This document shows positions 55,497 to 63,873 of a stretch of 64,000 bases of DNA, piece after piece; position 1 is the first letter of the stretch; each line of letters opens with the position of its first letter. Origin of the DNA: JAHRVQ01 sp963976815 (GTDB lineage: Bacteria > Pseudomonadota > Gammaproteobacteria > Pseudomonadales > Azotimanducaceae). The stretch is taken from positions 124,001-188,000 of the forward strand of contig CAXBLU010000006.1 of the NCBI GenBank assembly GCA_963976815.1, in the 5' to 3' direction. Below the pieces are notes generated by a model. That model worked only from the letters and a program-made list of their open reading frames with translations. It did no database searches and was not told where the DNA came from. A program made the translations under genes and the position numbers.

Positions 55497-57689
55497 ATGG
55501 ATGTTTCCGCCCTTCTTGACGGTTTGAACGATGCTCAGCGTCAGGCAGTCGCTGCTCCTGCGGGGAGTTATCTGGTCCTAGCGGGTGCAGGAAGCGGCAA
55601 AACTCGAGTACTCACCAATCGAATCGCCTGGCTCATTCAGACAGAGGGTATTTCTCCCTATAGCGTGCTTGCGGTGACCTTCACGAACAAGGCCGCGGCG
55701 GAAATGCGCTCCCGGATAGAAGGTTTAATGTTGATGCCGGTTCGCGGAATGTGGGTGGGTACCTTCCACGGCATCGCTCATCGATTACTACGGACCCATT
55801 GGCAGGAAGCAAAGCTGCCTCAGAATTTTCAGATTCTAGATGGCGATGATCAGCTTCGATTGGTTAAACGGATTATTAACAGCCTGGATCTGGACGAAAA
55901 AAAGTGGCCGGCCCGGCAAGCCGTCTCATATATCAGCAGCCAAAAAGATGAAGGTCTTCGTCCAGGCAACATAGAAGACTATGGTGATATTTACGTCAAG
56001 ACCCACCTCGATATCTATCGAGCCTATGAAGACGCATGCCAGCGTGGTGGGATGGTGGATTTTGCGGAACTCCTACTGCGGGCCCACGAGCTTTTGCTAA
56101 ACAATCCTCCGATCCTCGACCATTACCGAAAGCGATTCAGTCATCTTTTGGTAGACGAGTTTCAGGATACCAATTCGATCCAATATGCCTGGCTTCGGGT
56201 ATTGGCTGGTGATCGAGACAACCTTTTTGTTGTGGGTGATGATGACCAATCGATTTACGGTTGGCGCGGCGCCAAGATTGAGAATATTCAGAAGTTTAGT
56301 CAGGATTTCCCAGCTAGCGAGCTGATCCGACTGGAGCAGAATTATCGATCTACGGCAACAATACTAAATGCAGCCAATGGCCTGATTAATCAGAACGCCG
56401 GCCGATTGGGTAAGGAGTTGTGGACAGATAGTGGGGATGGGGATCCAATAAGTCTCTACGCCGGATTTAACGAGATCGATGAGGCGCGATATATAGTTTC
56501 TCGAATCAAAGACTGGAGTACCCAGGGTAACAACTACAAGGAAGCCGCGGTTCTTTATCGATCCAATGCTCAATCTCGAGTACTTGAGGAAGCCCTGCTC
56601 CGCTCTCAAATCCCCTATAGGATCTATGGCGGTCAACGATTTTTTGAGCGGATGGAAATTCGAAATGTCCTCGCCTACATGCGGCTCGTGAGTCACCGGG
56701 ATTCGGATGCATCCTTTGAGCGGGTGGTTAACACTCCTACCCGGGGTATTGGTGACAAAGCCCTCAGCGGTATCCGACTACTCGCAAGGTCGGCAAAGAT
56801 CAGCATGTGGCAAGCCGCGGCGCAGTTAGCAGAATCTCCTGAAATGTCAGGGCGGGCCAAGAATGCGATTAAAGGTTTTTTACAGTTGATCGAGACGATG
56901 GATAACGCCACTTCGGACTCCAACCTGGCGGAGCTCGTCGAGATTGTAATCGAACACAGTGGGCTTAAATATTACTACGAAAAAGAGAAGGGTGAGAAAG
57001 GCCAGGCCAGATTGGAAAACCTGTCTGAACTGGTGACAGCAGCAAGAACCTTCGACCCAGAAGAAATTACAGACCAAATGGATGAACCGGTAGAGCCCCT
57101 GTCTCTCCTTGATGAGTTTCTGGGCCATGCTGCATTGGAAGCAGGCGAAAGCCAAAGTGATCCCAATCAGGACTGCGTTCAAATGATGACCTTACATAGC
57201 GCTAAGGGTTTAGAGTTTCCCCTGGTTTTTCTAGCAGGATTAGAAGAAGGCTTGTTTCCCCATAGAATGTCGTTGGAAGAGTCCGGTCGTTTGGAAGAAG
57301 AACGGCGCCTCTGTTACGTCGGCATTACCCGGGCTATGAAACAGTTGTATCTTACCCATGCCGAATCCCGCCGAATTAATGGCTCTGAAAACTATAATCG
57401 TGTGTCGCGTTTTGTCTCGGAGATCCCCCAGGAGCTGATACAGGAAGTGAGGTTGACTAACGTGGTCACAAAACCTGCCATGGCGGTTCGGCCCCGGAAG
57501 AGTGGATTTGATATTGAAGTCGGTGAGTCAAACATTAAGCTTGGTCAGCGGGTAGTCCACGGTAAGTTCGGCGAAGGTGTCGTGCTGAATTATGAGGGTG
57601 AAGGAAAGCAAGCCAGGATCCAGGTCAATTTTAATACCGAAGGAAGTAAGTGGCTCATGCTTGCCTATGCCAATCTACAACCCGCGTAG
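55497..57689 (+). CDS. uvrD: DNA helicase II UvrD
   Basis: 3'-5' helicase of nucleotide excision and mismatch repair. It has 730 aa, with N-terminal L-N-D-A-Q-R-Q-A-V, Walker A A-G-A-G-S-G-K-T (29-36), D-E-F-Q-D-T, the G-D-D-D-Q-S-I-Y-G-W-R-G motif and the C-terminal Tudor-like segment (V-V-H-G-K-F-G-E-G-V-V) that marks UvrD rather than Rep. The ATG directly follows the glmS stop. Confidence 0.95.
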   Translation: MDVSALLDGLNDAQRQAVAAPAGSYLVLAGAGSGKTRVLTNRIAWLIQTEGISPYSVLAVTFTNKAAAEMRSRIEGLMLMPVRGMWVGTFHGIAHRLLRTHWQEAKLPQNFQILDGDDQLRLVKRIINSLDLDEKKWPARQAVSYISSQKDEGLRPGNIEDYGDIYVKTHLDIYRAYEDACQRGGMVDFAELLLRAHELLLNNPPILDHYRKRFSHLLVDEFQDTNSIQYAWLRVLAGDRDNLFVVGDDDQSIYGWRGAKIENIQKFSQDFPASELIRLEQNYRSTATILNAANGLINQNAGRLGKELWTDSGDGDPISLYAGFNEIDEARYIVSRIKDWSTQGNNYKEAAVLYRSNAQSRVLEEALLRSQIPYRIYGGQRFFERMEIRNVLAYMRLVSHRDSDASFERVVNTPTRGIGDKALSGIRLLARSAKISMWQAAAQLAESPEMSGRAKNAIKGFLQLIETMDNATSDSNLAELVEIVIEHSGLKYYYEKEKGEKGQARLENLSELVTAARTFDPEEITDQMDEPVEPLSLLDEFLGHAALEAGESQSDPNQDCVQMMTLHSAKGLEFPLVFLAGLEEGLFPHRMSLEESGRLEEERRLCYVGITRAMKQLYLTHAESRRINGSENYNRVSRFVSEIPQELIQEVRLTNVVTKPAMAVRPRKSGFDIEVGESNIKLGQRVVHGKFGEGVVLNYEGEGKQARIQVNFNTEGSKWLMLAYANLQPA

Positions 57690-57747
57690 AACTTGACGCG
57701 CTAGCGAAAAAAAACAAATAAGTAATCAATAAGTAATGAGGCGATTG

Positions 57748-58848
57748 ATGTTGAGAATACTAAGTGTACTTGCGTTGTCCTTTAGTCTTTTAGCCTGTGG
57801 GGGATCCAATCAAGAGGCAAACGCGGTGGCTCCAGAGGCTGCTGCAAAGACATTTAGCTGGCGAATGGTGACCACCTGGCCGAAGAATTTGCCGGGTCTG
57901 GGAAGGGCTCCGGAGATGCTTGCGGAGAAGGTGGCGGTAATGAGTAACGGCCGATTGAAGATCACCGTTTATGGTGCAGGTGAAATTGTACCGGCCCTGG
58001 GTGTGTTTGACGCGGTATCGCTAGGTAATGTTGAGATGGGCCACGGTGCTGCTTACTACTGGAAGGGCAAGGTGCCCGTCGCTCAGTTTTTCACGGCGGT
58101 TCCCTTTGGTTTAACTGCCCAGGAAATGAATGGTTGGCTTCAATACGGGGGCGGCATGCCCTTATGGGAAGAACTCTACGGCAAGTACAACCTTGTGCCA
58201 TTAGCCTGTGGAAATACCGGGACGCAAATGGCCGGTTGGTTCAACAAGGAGATTAATAGCCTTGAAGATCTAAAGGGCATGAAGATGCGCATACCTGGAT
58301 TGGGTGGGGAAGTTTTCGAACGTGCTGGTGGTACTGCGATCAACCTACCCGGAGGCGAAATTTTCACGAGCTTACAAACGGGGGTGATTGACGCCACGGA
58401 ATGGGTAGGACCCTATAATGATTTGACCTTTGGTTTACACCAGATCGCAAAATACTATTATTACCCGGGCTGGCAGGAACCAGGTCCTACCCTTGAGGCG
58501 ATTGTCAACAAAGCAGCATTTGATACCTTGCCAGCGGACCTGAAAGAAATTCTACGTATGGCTGCCAAAGCGGTAAATGACGATCTCCTGGCGGAATATA
58601 CCGCTAGAAACAATGCAGCCCTAAGGGACCTTGTTGATAACCATGGTGTGGATCTACGGCCTTTGCCGAATGATGTGCTTCAAAAGTTACACCGGATTTC
58701 GAATGAAGTGATTGCGGAAATCCCCGGGGATGATGAGCTAGGCCAGAGGATTTACCAATCCTATGTTGAATATCGTGATGGTGTTGTTGCTTATCAGGAT
58801 ATTGCAGAGCGGGCTTATGTTAACGCGAGAGCCCAACCCATCAACTAG
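57748..58848 (+). CDS. TRAP transporter substrate-binding lipoprotein (2-oxoacid type)
   Basis: Periplasmic ligand-binding protein of a DctP-family TRAP transporter. From the ATG at 57748 (GAGG 6 nt upstream) it has 366 aa; an ATG at 57736 overlaps that ribosome site and is rejected. The lipobox L-L-A-C17 predicts a lipid anchor. The M-V-T-T-W-P-K-N, A-A-Y-Y-W-K-G-K, N-T-G-T-Q-M-G-type and E-W-V-G-P-Y-N-D segments resemble TakP of Rhodobacter sphaeroides, which binds pyruvate and other 2-oxoacids with sodium. Lactate is another possibility. It converges on and overlaps dctM by 8 nt. Confidence 0.88.
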   Translation: MLRILSVLALSFSLLACGGSNQEANAVAPEAAAKTFSWRMVTTWPKNLPGLGRAPEMLAEKVAVMSNGRLKITVYGAGEIVPALGVFDAVSLGNVEMGHGAAYYWKGKVPVAQFFTAVPFGLTAQEMNGWLQYGGGMPLWEELYGKYNLVPLACGNTGTQMAGWFNKEINSLEDLKGMKMRIPGLGGEVFERAGGTAINLPGGEIFTSLQTGVIDATEWVGPYNDLTFGLHQIAKYYYYPGWQEPGPTLEAIVNKAAFDTLPADLKEILRMAAKAVNDDLLAEYTARNNAALRDLVDNHGVDLRPLPNDVLQKLHRISNEVIAEIPGDDELGQRIYQSYVEYRDGVVAYQDIAERAYVNARAQPIN

Positions 58849-60208
58849 GAAAAAGCACGCCTGGTAACCAGGTGGCCAGTCTTGGTTCCAGGGCTAGTAT
58901 TACGAGCATCAGTAGTTGCAGTATGATGAATGGGATAACACCTCGGTAAATTTGCATCGTGGTGACTCCCTCGGGTACTACCCCTCTCAAATAGAACAGG
59001 GCAAAACCAAATGGCGGCGTGAGGAACGACGTTTGCAGATTCAGCGCAATCATCACGCCAAGCCAGATTGGATCGAGCCCCATGGCAAGTAGCACTGGAC
59101 CAACAATTGGTACCACAACAAAAGTGATTTCAATAAAATCAAGAATAAAACCTAATAAAAAGATCACCACCATGACAACGATTGTCGCCTGAACAACCCC
59201 CCCAAGGTGAGAAAATAGATCTCGCACCATATCTTCGCCGCCAAAGCCCCGAAAGACTAACGAAAATATTGAGGCGCCAACAAGAATAAAAAAGACCATA
59301 GCGGTGGTTTTTAATGTTGAATCACAGCCCTCGAGAATTTCTGAAAAGTTTAAACTGCGAGTCGTAATCGCAATAATCAAGGCGCCCATTGCACCCACTG
59401 CAGCAGCCTCCGTTGGGGTCGCAAGCCCTTTCAATATTGAGCCCAAGACCGCAACAATCAAGATAATGGGTGGTGCTATGCTAAGTAAAAGGTCAGCAAC
59501 ACTGACTTTTTCCTGTTGTTTGGCAGGTGGTGCTAGATCGGGCCTTAGCATTGCGACAACAATGATATAGACCAGATATAAACTGACCAGAATCAAACCA
59601 GGAATAATAGCGCCGGCGAACAAGTCTCCTACGGAGATTGTCTTGGGGTTAAAAATACCCTGGTTAAGCTGTGCTTGCTGGTATGCGTTGGAAAGTACGT
59701 CCCCTAATAGCACCAGCGCAATTGAGGGTGGAATAATTTGTCCCAGGGTCCCCGTGGCGCAAATTGTTCCCGTCGCAAGGCCCGGATCATAGTTAGCTTT
59801 TAACATCGAGGGTAATGACATCAGGCCCATGGTGACAACCGTGGCGCCAACGATGCCCGTACTTGCGGCCATCAACATCCCGACCAGAGTGACGGCAATA
59901 CCTAATCCGCCGGGGAACTGTCCAAACAAACCGCTCATTGCAGAAAGTAACTTTTCTGCAATCCGTGATTTCTCGAGGATGACCCCCATAAGGACAAAAA
60001 GCGGTACAGCCATAAGTGTTTGGTTGCTCATAATACCGAACAACCGATTCGGCGTTGCCATCAGAAAAGACGGTTCAAAAACGCCTGTGGCGACGCCAAT
60101 TCCTGCAGCAATAAGTGCGGTGCCACCTAAGGTCAGAGCAACCGGATAACCCGCGAGCAGTAGAACGAACACCGCCAGAAACATCATAAGCGAAGCGTAT
60201 TCAGCCAT
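58841..60208 (-). CDS. TRAP transporter large permease (DctM)
   Basis: Sodium-coupled large membrane subunit of the TRAP transporter, 455 aa, with about 12 hydrophobic segments and typical G-x-x-x-P-P-S-I-A-L and L-N-L-Q-T-S-F-L-T-P-P-F-G motifs. It overlaps dctQ by 8 nt. Its substrate-binding protein is encoded on the opposite strand, immediately convergent, rather than in the same operon. Confidence 0.94.
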   Translation of the reverse strand: MAEYASLMMFLAVFVLLLAGYPVALTLGGTALIAAGIGVATGVFEPSFLMATPNRLFGIMSNQTLMAVPLFVLMGVILEKSRIAEKLLSAMSGLFGQFPGGLGIAVTLVGMLMAASTGIVGATVVTMGLMSLPSMLKANYDPGLATGTICATGTLGQIIPPSIALVLLGDVLSNAYQQAQLNQGIFNPKTISVGDLFAGAIIPGLILVSLYLVYIIVVAMLRPDLAPPAKQQEKVSVADLLLSIAPPIILIVAVLGSILKGLATPTEAAAVGAMGALIIAITTRSLNFSEILEGCDSTLKTTAMVFFILVGASIFSLVFRGFGGEDMVRDLFSHLGGVVQATIVVMVVIFLLGFILDFIEITFVVVPIVGPVLLAMGLDPIWLGVMIALNLQTSFLTPPFGFALFYLRGVVPEGVTTMQIYRGVIPFIILQLLMLVILALEPRLATWLPGVLFPS

Positions 60209-60731
60209 CTGTTGGCGGTCCTGGTTGAGGAGTTAGTTGCGCCAGGTTTCGAATGACCTCGCCGAGACCCTGCAGGATGAGGAAACCAGCGCTGACTGGA
60301 ATTAAAGTTTTCAGTAAATAAACAAAAGGGAGCCCGCCTGGTTCTGCGGAGCCTTCGCTAAGCCGCCAGGAGAAGCTGACATAGTCGAAGCTTGAGTAAA
60401 GTATAAATCCGCTCATCGGTAGTAGGAAAAATAGAGTACCCGCGAGATTCACCAGGGCCTGGCCACGCTGATTCAATTTCTGATACAGAATGTCAACTCG
60501 TACATGACCACCCTGCTTTAGGGTATAGCCAAAACCCAGCATAAAAACCGTTGCATGAAGGTATATCACCGACTCTTGAAGTTTAACGGCGCCATAATCA
60601 AAGCCATATCGACTGACGACCACGCCGAAAGTTGCGAGGAGCATCAACCCCAGGAGTGGAGAGATGACCCGGCCCGTTAGATCGGAGAACCGATCAATTA
60701 GGTTGAGCAGAAGCCTGGGTAGTTTTTGCAA
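60201..60731 (-). CDS. TRAP transporter small permease (DctQ)
   Basis: Small membrane subunit, 176 aa, with four hydrophobic segments and the conserved G-H-V-R-V-D-I-L-Y segment of DctQ proteins. The start is TTG; no ATG or GTG start is close. It is 42 nt after the aminotransferase gene and overlaps dctM, so all three are likely one transcript. Confidence 0.9.
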   Translation of the reverse strand: MQKLPRLLLNLIDRFSDLTGRVISPLLGLMLLATFGVVVSRYGFDYGAVKLQESVIYLHATVFMLGFGYTLKQGGHVRVDILYQKLNQRGQALVNLAGTLFFLLPMSGFILYSSFDYVSFSWRLSEGSAEPGGLPFVYLLKTLIPVSAGFLILQGLGEVIRNLAQLTPQPGPPTDG

Positions 60732-60773
60732 AGCCGGTCTATCCGAGTGCGTCCAAAAGCAGATTTTAGCATG

Positions 60774-61649
60774 CTACAGCGGCTGATCTGGTGTCTCAGA
60801 TTGTTGCTTTACAAAATTTCTGAAAGCGACCAGAAGTCTTCTGAATATGGGTCGTTCCAATGGGAGATGCTGGCTGCCGACCTGTGCAACAGGAATAAGT
60901 TCTGCCCCGGTACCGGTGAGGAAACACTCATCAGCGGTCGTCAAATCCAGGGGGGTCATCGGGCACTCTCTGACTTCTATTTGTTCCTCGGCGGCGAGGT
61001 GCATGATCACTTTCCTTGTGATGCCATCCAGAGCACCTTCGCTGACGGGGGGTGTCAGTAGTTCGCCATTTTTAACAATAAAGAGGTTATCACCACTTCC
61101 CTCGGCAACACGTCCCCATTGATTCAGCAGTATCGCCTCATGGGCCCCGGCTGCTGTTGCCTCACGCCTGGCCATGATTTGATTCAGATAGTTGAGACTC
61201 TTGATGCGGGGATCAAGTTGGTCCGGGCTAAATCGCCGGGTTGCAGCAATTACGATCTTAACGCCATTGTGCAGTATGGCATCGGACACAAAAGCGAGTT
61301 GATCGACGATAATGATGGTGCTTGGATTTGCACACAGGCTTGAGTCGATGCCAAGAGGGCCTGCGCCCCGGGTGACAATCAGGCGAATGTAACCGTCACT
61401 TTGGTCTGAAGCCTCTATGGTTTCCTGCATTGCCTGGGTCATCGCGATCATGGACATTGGTAGTTCTAGACCAATTGCGGTGGCGGAAGCAGCAAGACGT
61501 TGCAAATGCTCCTCGCCGCAAAAAATGGCCCTGTTGTAGAAGCGGAGCCCCTCGAATACGCCATCTCCGTAAAGCAAACCGTGATCCATGACCGAGATGT
61601 TGGCAGCTTCGGGGTGTCTCAGTTGACCATCAATATTAAAGGTTGGCAT
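60774..61649 (-). CDS. Class IV (branched-chain type) aminotransferase
   Basis: PLP-dependent aminotransferase of the IlvE/D-amino acid/PabC fold group, 291 aa. The D-H-G-L-L-Y-G-D-G-V-F-E-G-L-R start, PLP lysine K150 in R-I-K-S-L-N-Y and the E183-G-S-G-D-N segment are conserved. The N-terminal motif favours branched-chain amino acid transaminase, but a D-amino acid or aminodeoxychorismate activity is not excluded. It lies between a TrmB regulator gene (3 nt) and dctQ. Confidence 0.85.
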   Translation of the reverse strand: MPTFNIDGQLRHPEAANISVMDHGLLYGDGVFEGLRFYNRAIFCGEEHLQRLAASATAIGLELPMSMIAMTQAMQETIEASDQSDGYIRLIVTRGAGPLGIDSSLCANPSTIIIVDQLAFVSDAILHNGVKIVIAATRRFSPDQLDPRIKSLNYLNQIMARREATAAGAHEAILLNQWGRVAEGSGDNLFIVKNGELLTPPVSEGALDGITRKVIMHLAAEEQIEVRECPMTPLDLTTADECFLTGTGAELIPVAQVGSQHLPLERPIFRRLLVAFRNFVKQQSETPDQPL

Positions 61650-61652
61650 TGT

Positions 61653-62462
61653 TTAAGCCTCAGATTCAAAAATGTTGCGGAGTTGTTCGTAATCGGCACC
61701 AAACCTGGCGACGAGCGGTTCATCTAGAAAGCGGGTGACTTTGGTGATGTAGACATCGTGTTTCACATAGTCCTCTGCAACTGTGACAAACGCTTTATTG
61801 CGGGACCAGGAGGCATCAAATTTTTCGCTTTCTGAAATGCTGGCGATCACAACAGCTTCCCCGTCTACCACAAGGGTGAACCCTCGACCGCCCTTCTCGG
61901 CGTAGAGTGTCTGTTCTACGGGATGGTGGTAGGTGGCGCCGATTGAGACCTCGGGAGTGCCGAAATGCACAAGGGCAATCAGGACATTTTGTGCTTCAGC
62001 GGCAACTAGATCAGCTTTGATCCAGGATAATTCCTCCTTCCAACAAGAAATGAGAATGGTGTTTTGTGCACTTTGGACAAGTCCCACCGCTTTCTCTACA
62101 AGATCGTCATGGTTGGCCAGAGGCCAGATAAAATCAGGTTCTTGGCTCGACTTTAAGGTGCTAAGGAGAGGCAAAAGTGCCTGGGTTCGGTGCTTGATCT
62201 GTTGATTTAGCTGATCGGTCAGCGCATCTGGCGGAAGTGCAACATAAAGTGGTTTATCCGCAACATTTGAGTCCGAGAGGCGGACTATGCCTTTTCTTAA
62301 TAGCTTATTTAGGGTTTCGTATATCTTAGAACTGGGAATACCAGAACGCTTGCCAATATCGTAAGCACCACTGGGTTGGGCTTCCAGTAGAGCGATATAG
62401 GCCTTTGACTCGTTCGCCGTGAAACCGAGTTGTTGGAGTAGATCGAGTGCTTTGTCGAGCAT
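61653..62462 (-). CDS. TrmB family transcriptional regulator
   Basis: A 269-aa protein with an N-terminal winged helix (about residues 1-75; F-T-A-N-E-S-K-A-Y-I-A-L-L and S-G-I-P-S-S-K-I-Y-E-T-L) followed by a larger C-terminal effector domain, the TrmB plan. The family is best known from Archaea as sugar-responsive regulators. It heads a run with the aminotransferase and TRAP permease genes and has a palindrome just upstream of its start, so it probably regulates itself and this run. Confidence 0.87.
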   Translation of the reverse strand: MLDKALDLLQQLGFTANESKAYIALLEAQPSGAYDIGKRSGIPSSKIYETLNKLLRKGIVRLSDSNVADKPLYVALPPDALTDQLNQQIKHRTQALLPLLSTLKSSQEPDFIWPLANHDDLVEKAVGLVQSAQNTILISCWKEELSWIKADLVAAEAQNVLIALVHFGTPEVSIGATYHHPVEQTLYAEKGGRGFTLVVDGEAVVIASISESEKFDASWSRNKAFVTVAEDYVKHDVYITKVTRFLDEPLVARFGADYEQLRNIFESEA

Positions 62463-62479
62463 TATGATTGTCTAGAAAA

Positions 62480-62503
62480 TATTAACTACTATGGTAGTTA
62501 ATA
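62480..62503. promoter_or_regulatory. Palindrome upstream of the TrmB regulator gene, probable operator
   Basis: TATTAACTAC and GTAGTTAATA are perfect 10-base inverted arms around TATG. The site is 18 bp before the regulator's start codon. An operator for the adjacent regulator is inferred from place and symmetry. Confidence 0.75.
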
Positions 62504-62520
62504 ATGCGCGGCGATTCAAT

Positions 62521-63417
62521 CTAAAATCCAAAATGCCCCAGAATACCCAGGAATATCGCCAGGCCTGTCCAGTGATTGTTGCGAAAAGCAGCAAAGCAGC
62601 CATCCCTGCTTCTATGCCGAATCAAATATTGTTGGTAAATCAGAAACGCGGAGGCGGCAAACAATCCAATATTGTAGATCCAACTGAGCTCTATATGTCG
62701 ATGGAGTAGTAAGAGAATACTGATAAAGAGCAACTGCAGGACACCGATGATGAGCTTGTCCATTTCAGCAAATAGAATGGCCGTGGATTTGATGCCGACC
62801 TTTATGTCGTCATCCCTGTCGACCATAGCTAATTCTGTGTCGTAGGCAACTGTCCAAAGCATATTCGCAACCACCAGCAGCCAGACAAAGTTGGGTATTG
62901 CGCCGGTGACCGCGGCAAAACTCATTGGAATACCGAAGGAGAACGCGATGCCGAGTACAACCTGGGGTAGATAGGTCACCCGTTTCATCAGGGGGTAAAG
63001 CCCAGCGGTTGCGGCGGCAGCGATTGCGAGCAAGATGGTCAACAAATTGGTCGTTAACACCAGAATCAATGCGAATAACAGGAGCAGAGCCATAAAGGCA
63101 ACGGCATCTCTCCGGGGTAGTTCACCGGTCACCAGAGGTCGATTAGCCGTCCGTTTGACTTGAGCATCAAATTTGGTGTCTGCGATATCGTTAATAATGC
63201 AGCCAGCCGACCTTGTTAGGATTGTGCCTGCGACAAATACAAAAAGGAGGTGCCAACCTGGAAACCCCTCTGAGGCAATCCAGAGTCCCCAAAGTGTTGG
63301 CCACAATAAGAGGTAGATACCAATGGGTTTGTCGAGTCTCGATACCGCAAGTAGATGAGGTAACTTTTGAGAAAAGCTCGGAAATCGCTCTAACAAACTG
63401 CCAATAGGGTTGCTCAC
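62521..63417 (-). CDS. ubiA: 4-hydroxybenzoate octaprenyltransferase UbiA
   Basis: Membrane prenyltransferase of ubiquinone synthesis, 298 aa, with about eight membrane segments. The first aspartate motif N76-D77-x2-D80-x3-D84 and R-T-A-N-R-P are conserved, and a second acidic motif (D-x2-D-D-D-I-K-V-G) follows in the second half. The start is GTG. ubiC is not adjacent. It is divergent from the rubredoxin gene. Confidence 0.95.
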   Translation of the reverse strand: MSNPIGSLLERFPSFSQKLPHLLAVSRLDKPIGIYLLLWPTLWGLWIASEGFPGWHLLFVFVAGTILTRSAGCIINDIADTKFDAQVKRTANRPLVTGELPRRDAVAFMALLLLFALILVLTTNLLTILLAIAAAATAGLYPLMKRVTYLPQVVLGIAFSFGIPMSFAAVTGAIPNFVWLLVVANMLWTVAYDTELAMVDRDDDIKVGIKSTAILFAEMDKLIIGVLQLLFISILLLLHRHIELSWIYNIGLFAASAFLIYQQYLIRHRSRDGCFAAFRNNHWTGLAIFLGILGHFGF

Positions 63418-63508
63418 GTCTTTGTCCCGTCCCTAATAAATCGGTTAGTATACGCGCTTACCTCGGCTCCGGCCTTTCTTCAATTTAACAGTGGATTGTG
63501 TAGTAGCA

Positions 63509-63673
63509 ATGAAAAAGTGGCAGTGTATCGTTTGTGGATTTGTTTATGATGAAGCCGAAGGCTTACCGGAAGAAGGAATAGCACCCGGCACCCGCTGGGA
63601 CGATATCCCAGATGATTGGTGTTGCCCTGAATGTGGTGTTAGCAAGGAAGATTTTGAGATGGAAGCGTTATAA
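63509..63673 (+). CDS. Rubredoxin
   Basis: A 54-aa electron carrier with the iron-binding pairs C6-I-V-C9 and C39-P-E-C42 and the F-V-Y-D-E-A-E-G, P-G-T-R-W-D-D-I-P-D-D-W-C-C-P core. A GTG at 63491 would add six residues; the ATG at 63509 gives the usual M-K-K-W-Q-C start. In Pseudomonas rubredoxins near ubiA serve alkane hydroxylase; no hydroxylase or reductase gene is next to it here. Confidence 0.94.
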   Translation: MKKWQCIVCGFVYDEAEGLPEEGIAPGTRWDDIPDDWCCPECGVSKEDFEMEAL

Positions 63674-63716
63674 CCCATCAGATTCAATTTCATTTACGCA
63701 GGGCAGTTTTAAAAAG

Positions 63717-63781
63717 CCACAAATAGAAACCACAAATCGAAACCACAGATAGAAATCACAGATAGAAATCACAGACAGTAA
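63717..63781 (+). repeat. 13-nt tandem repeat (5 units)
   Basis: Five consecutive 13-nt units start at 63717, 63730, 63743, 63756 and 63769 and follow YCACARATAGAAA, drifting gradually from left to right. They lie in the 200-bp gap between the rubredoxin gene and the symporter gene. The A-rich flank to 63865 contains further weak copies of the same theme. Confidence 0.9.
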
Positions 63782-63873
63782 GCACGGAAATAAAAGTGCC
63801 GAAACAAAGTGCAGAAAGAAAGTGAGCTCGAAAAGAAAACTAAAAATAGCACGCAAACACAGCAGGCAAACAT

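Noticed and set aside
63668..63856. 62-codon minus-strand open frame with hydrophobic protein
   Set aside because: It is produced by reading the 13-nt repeats backwards; no ribosome site or family match.
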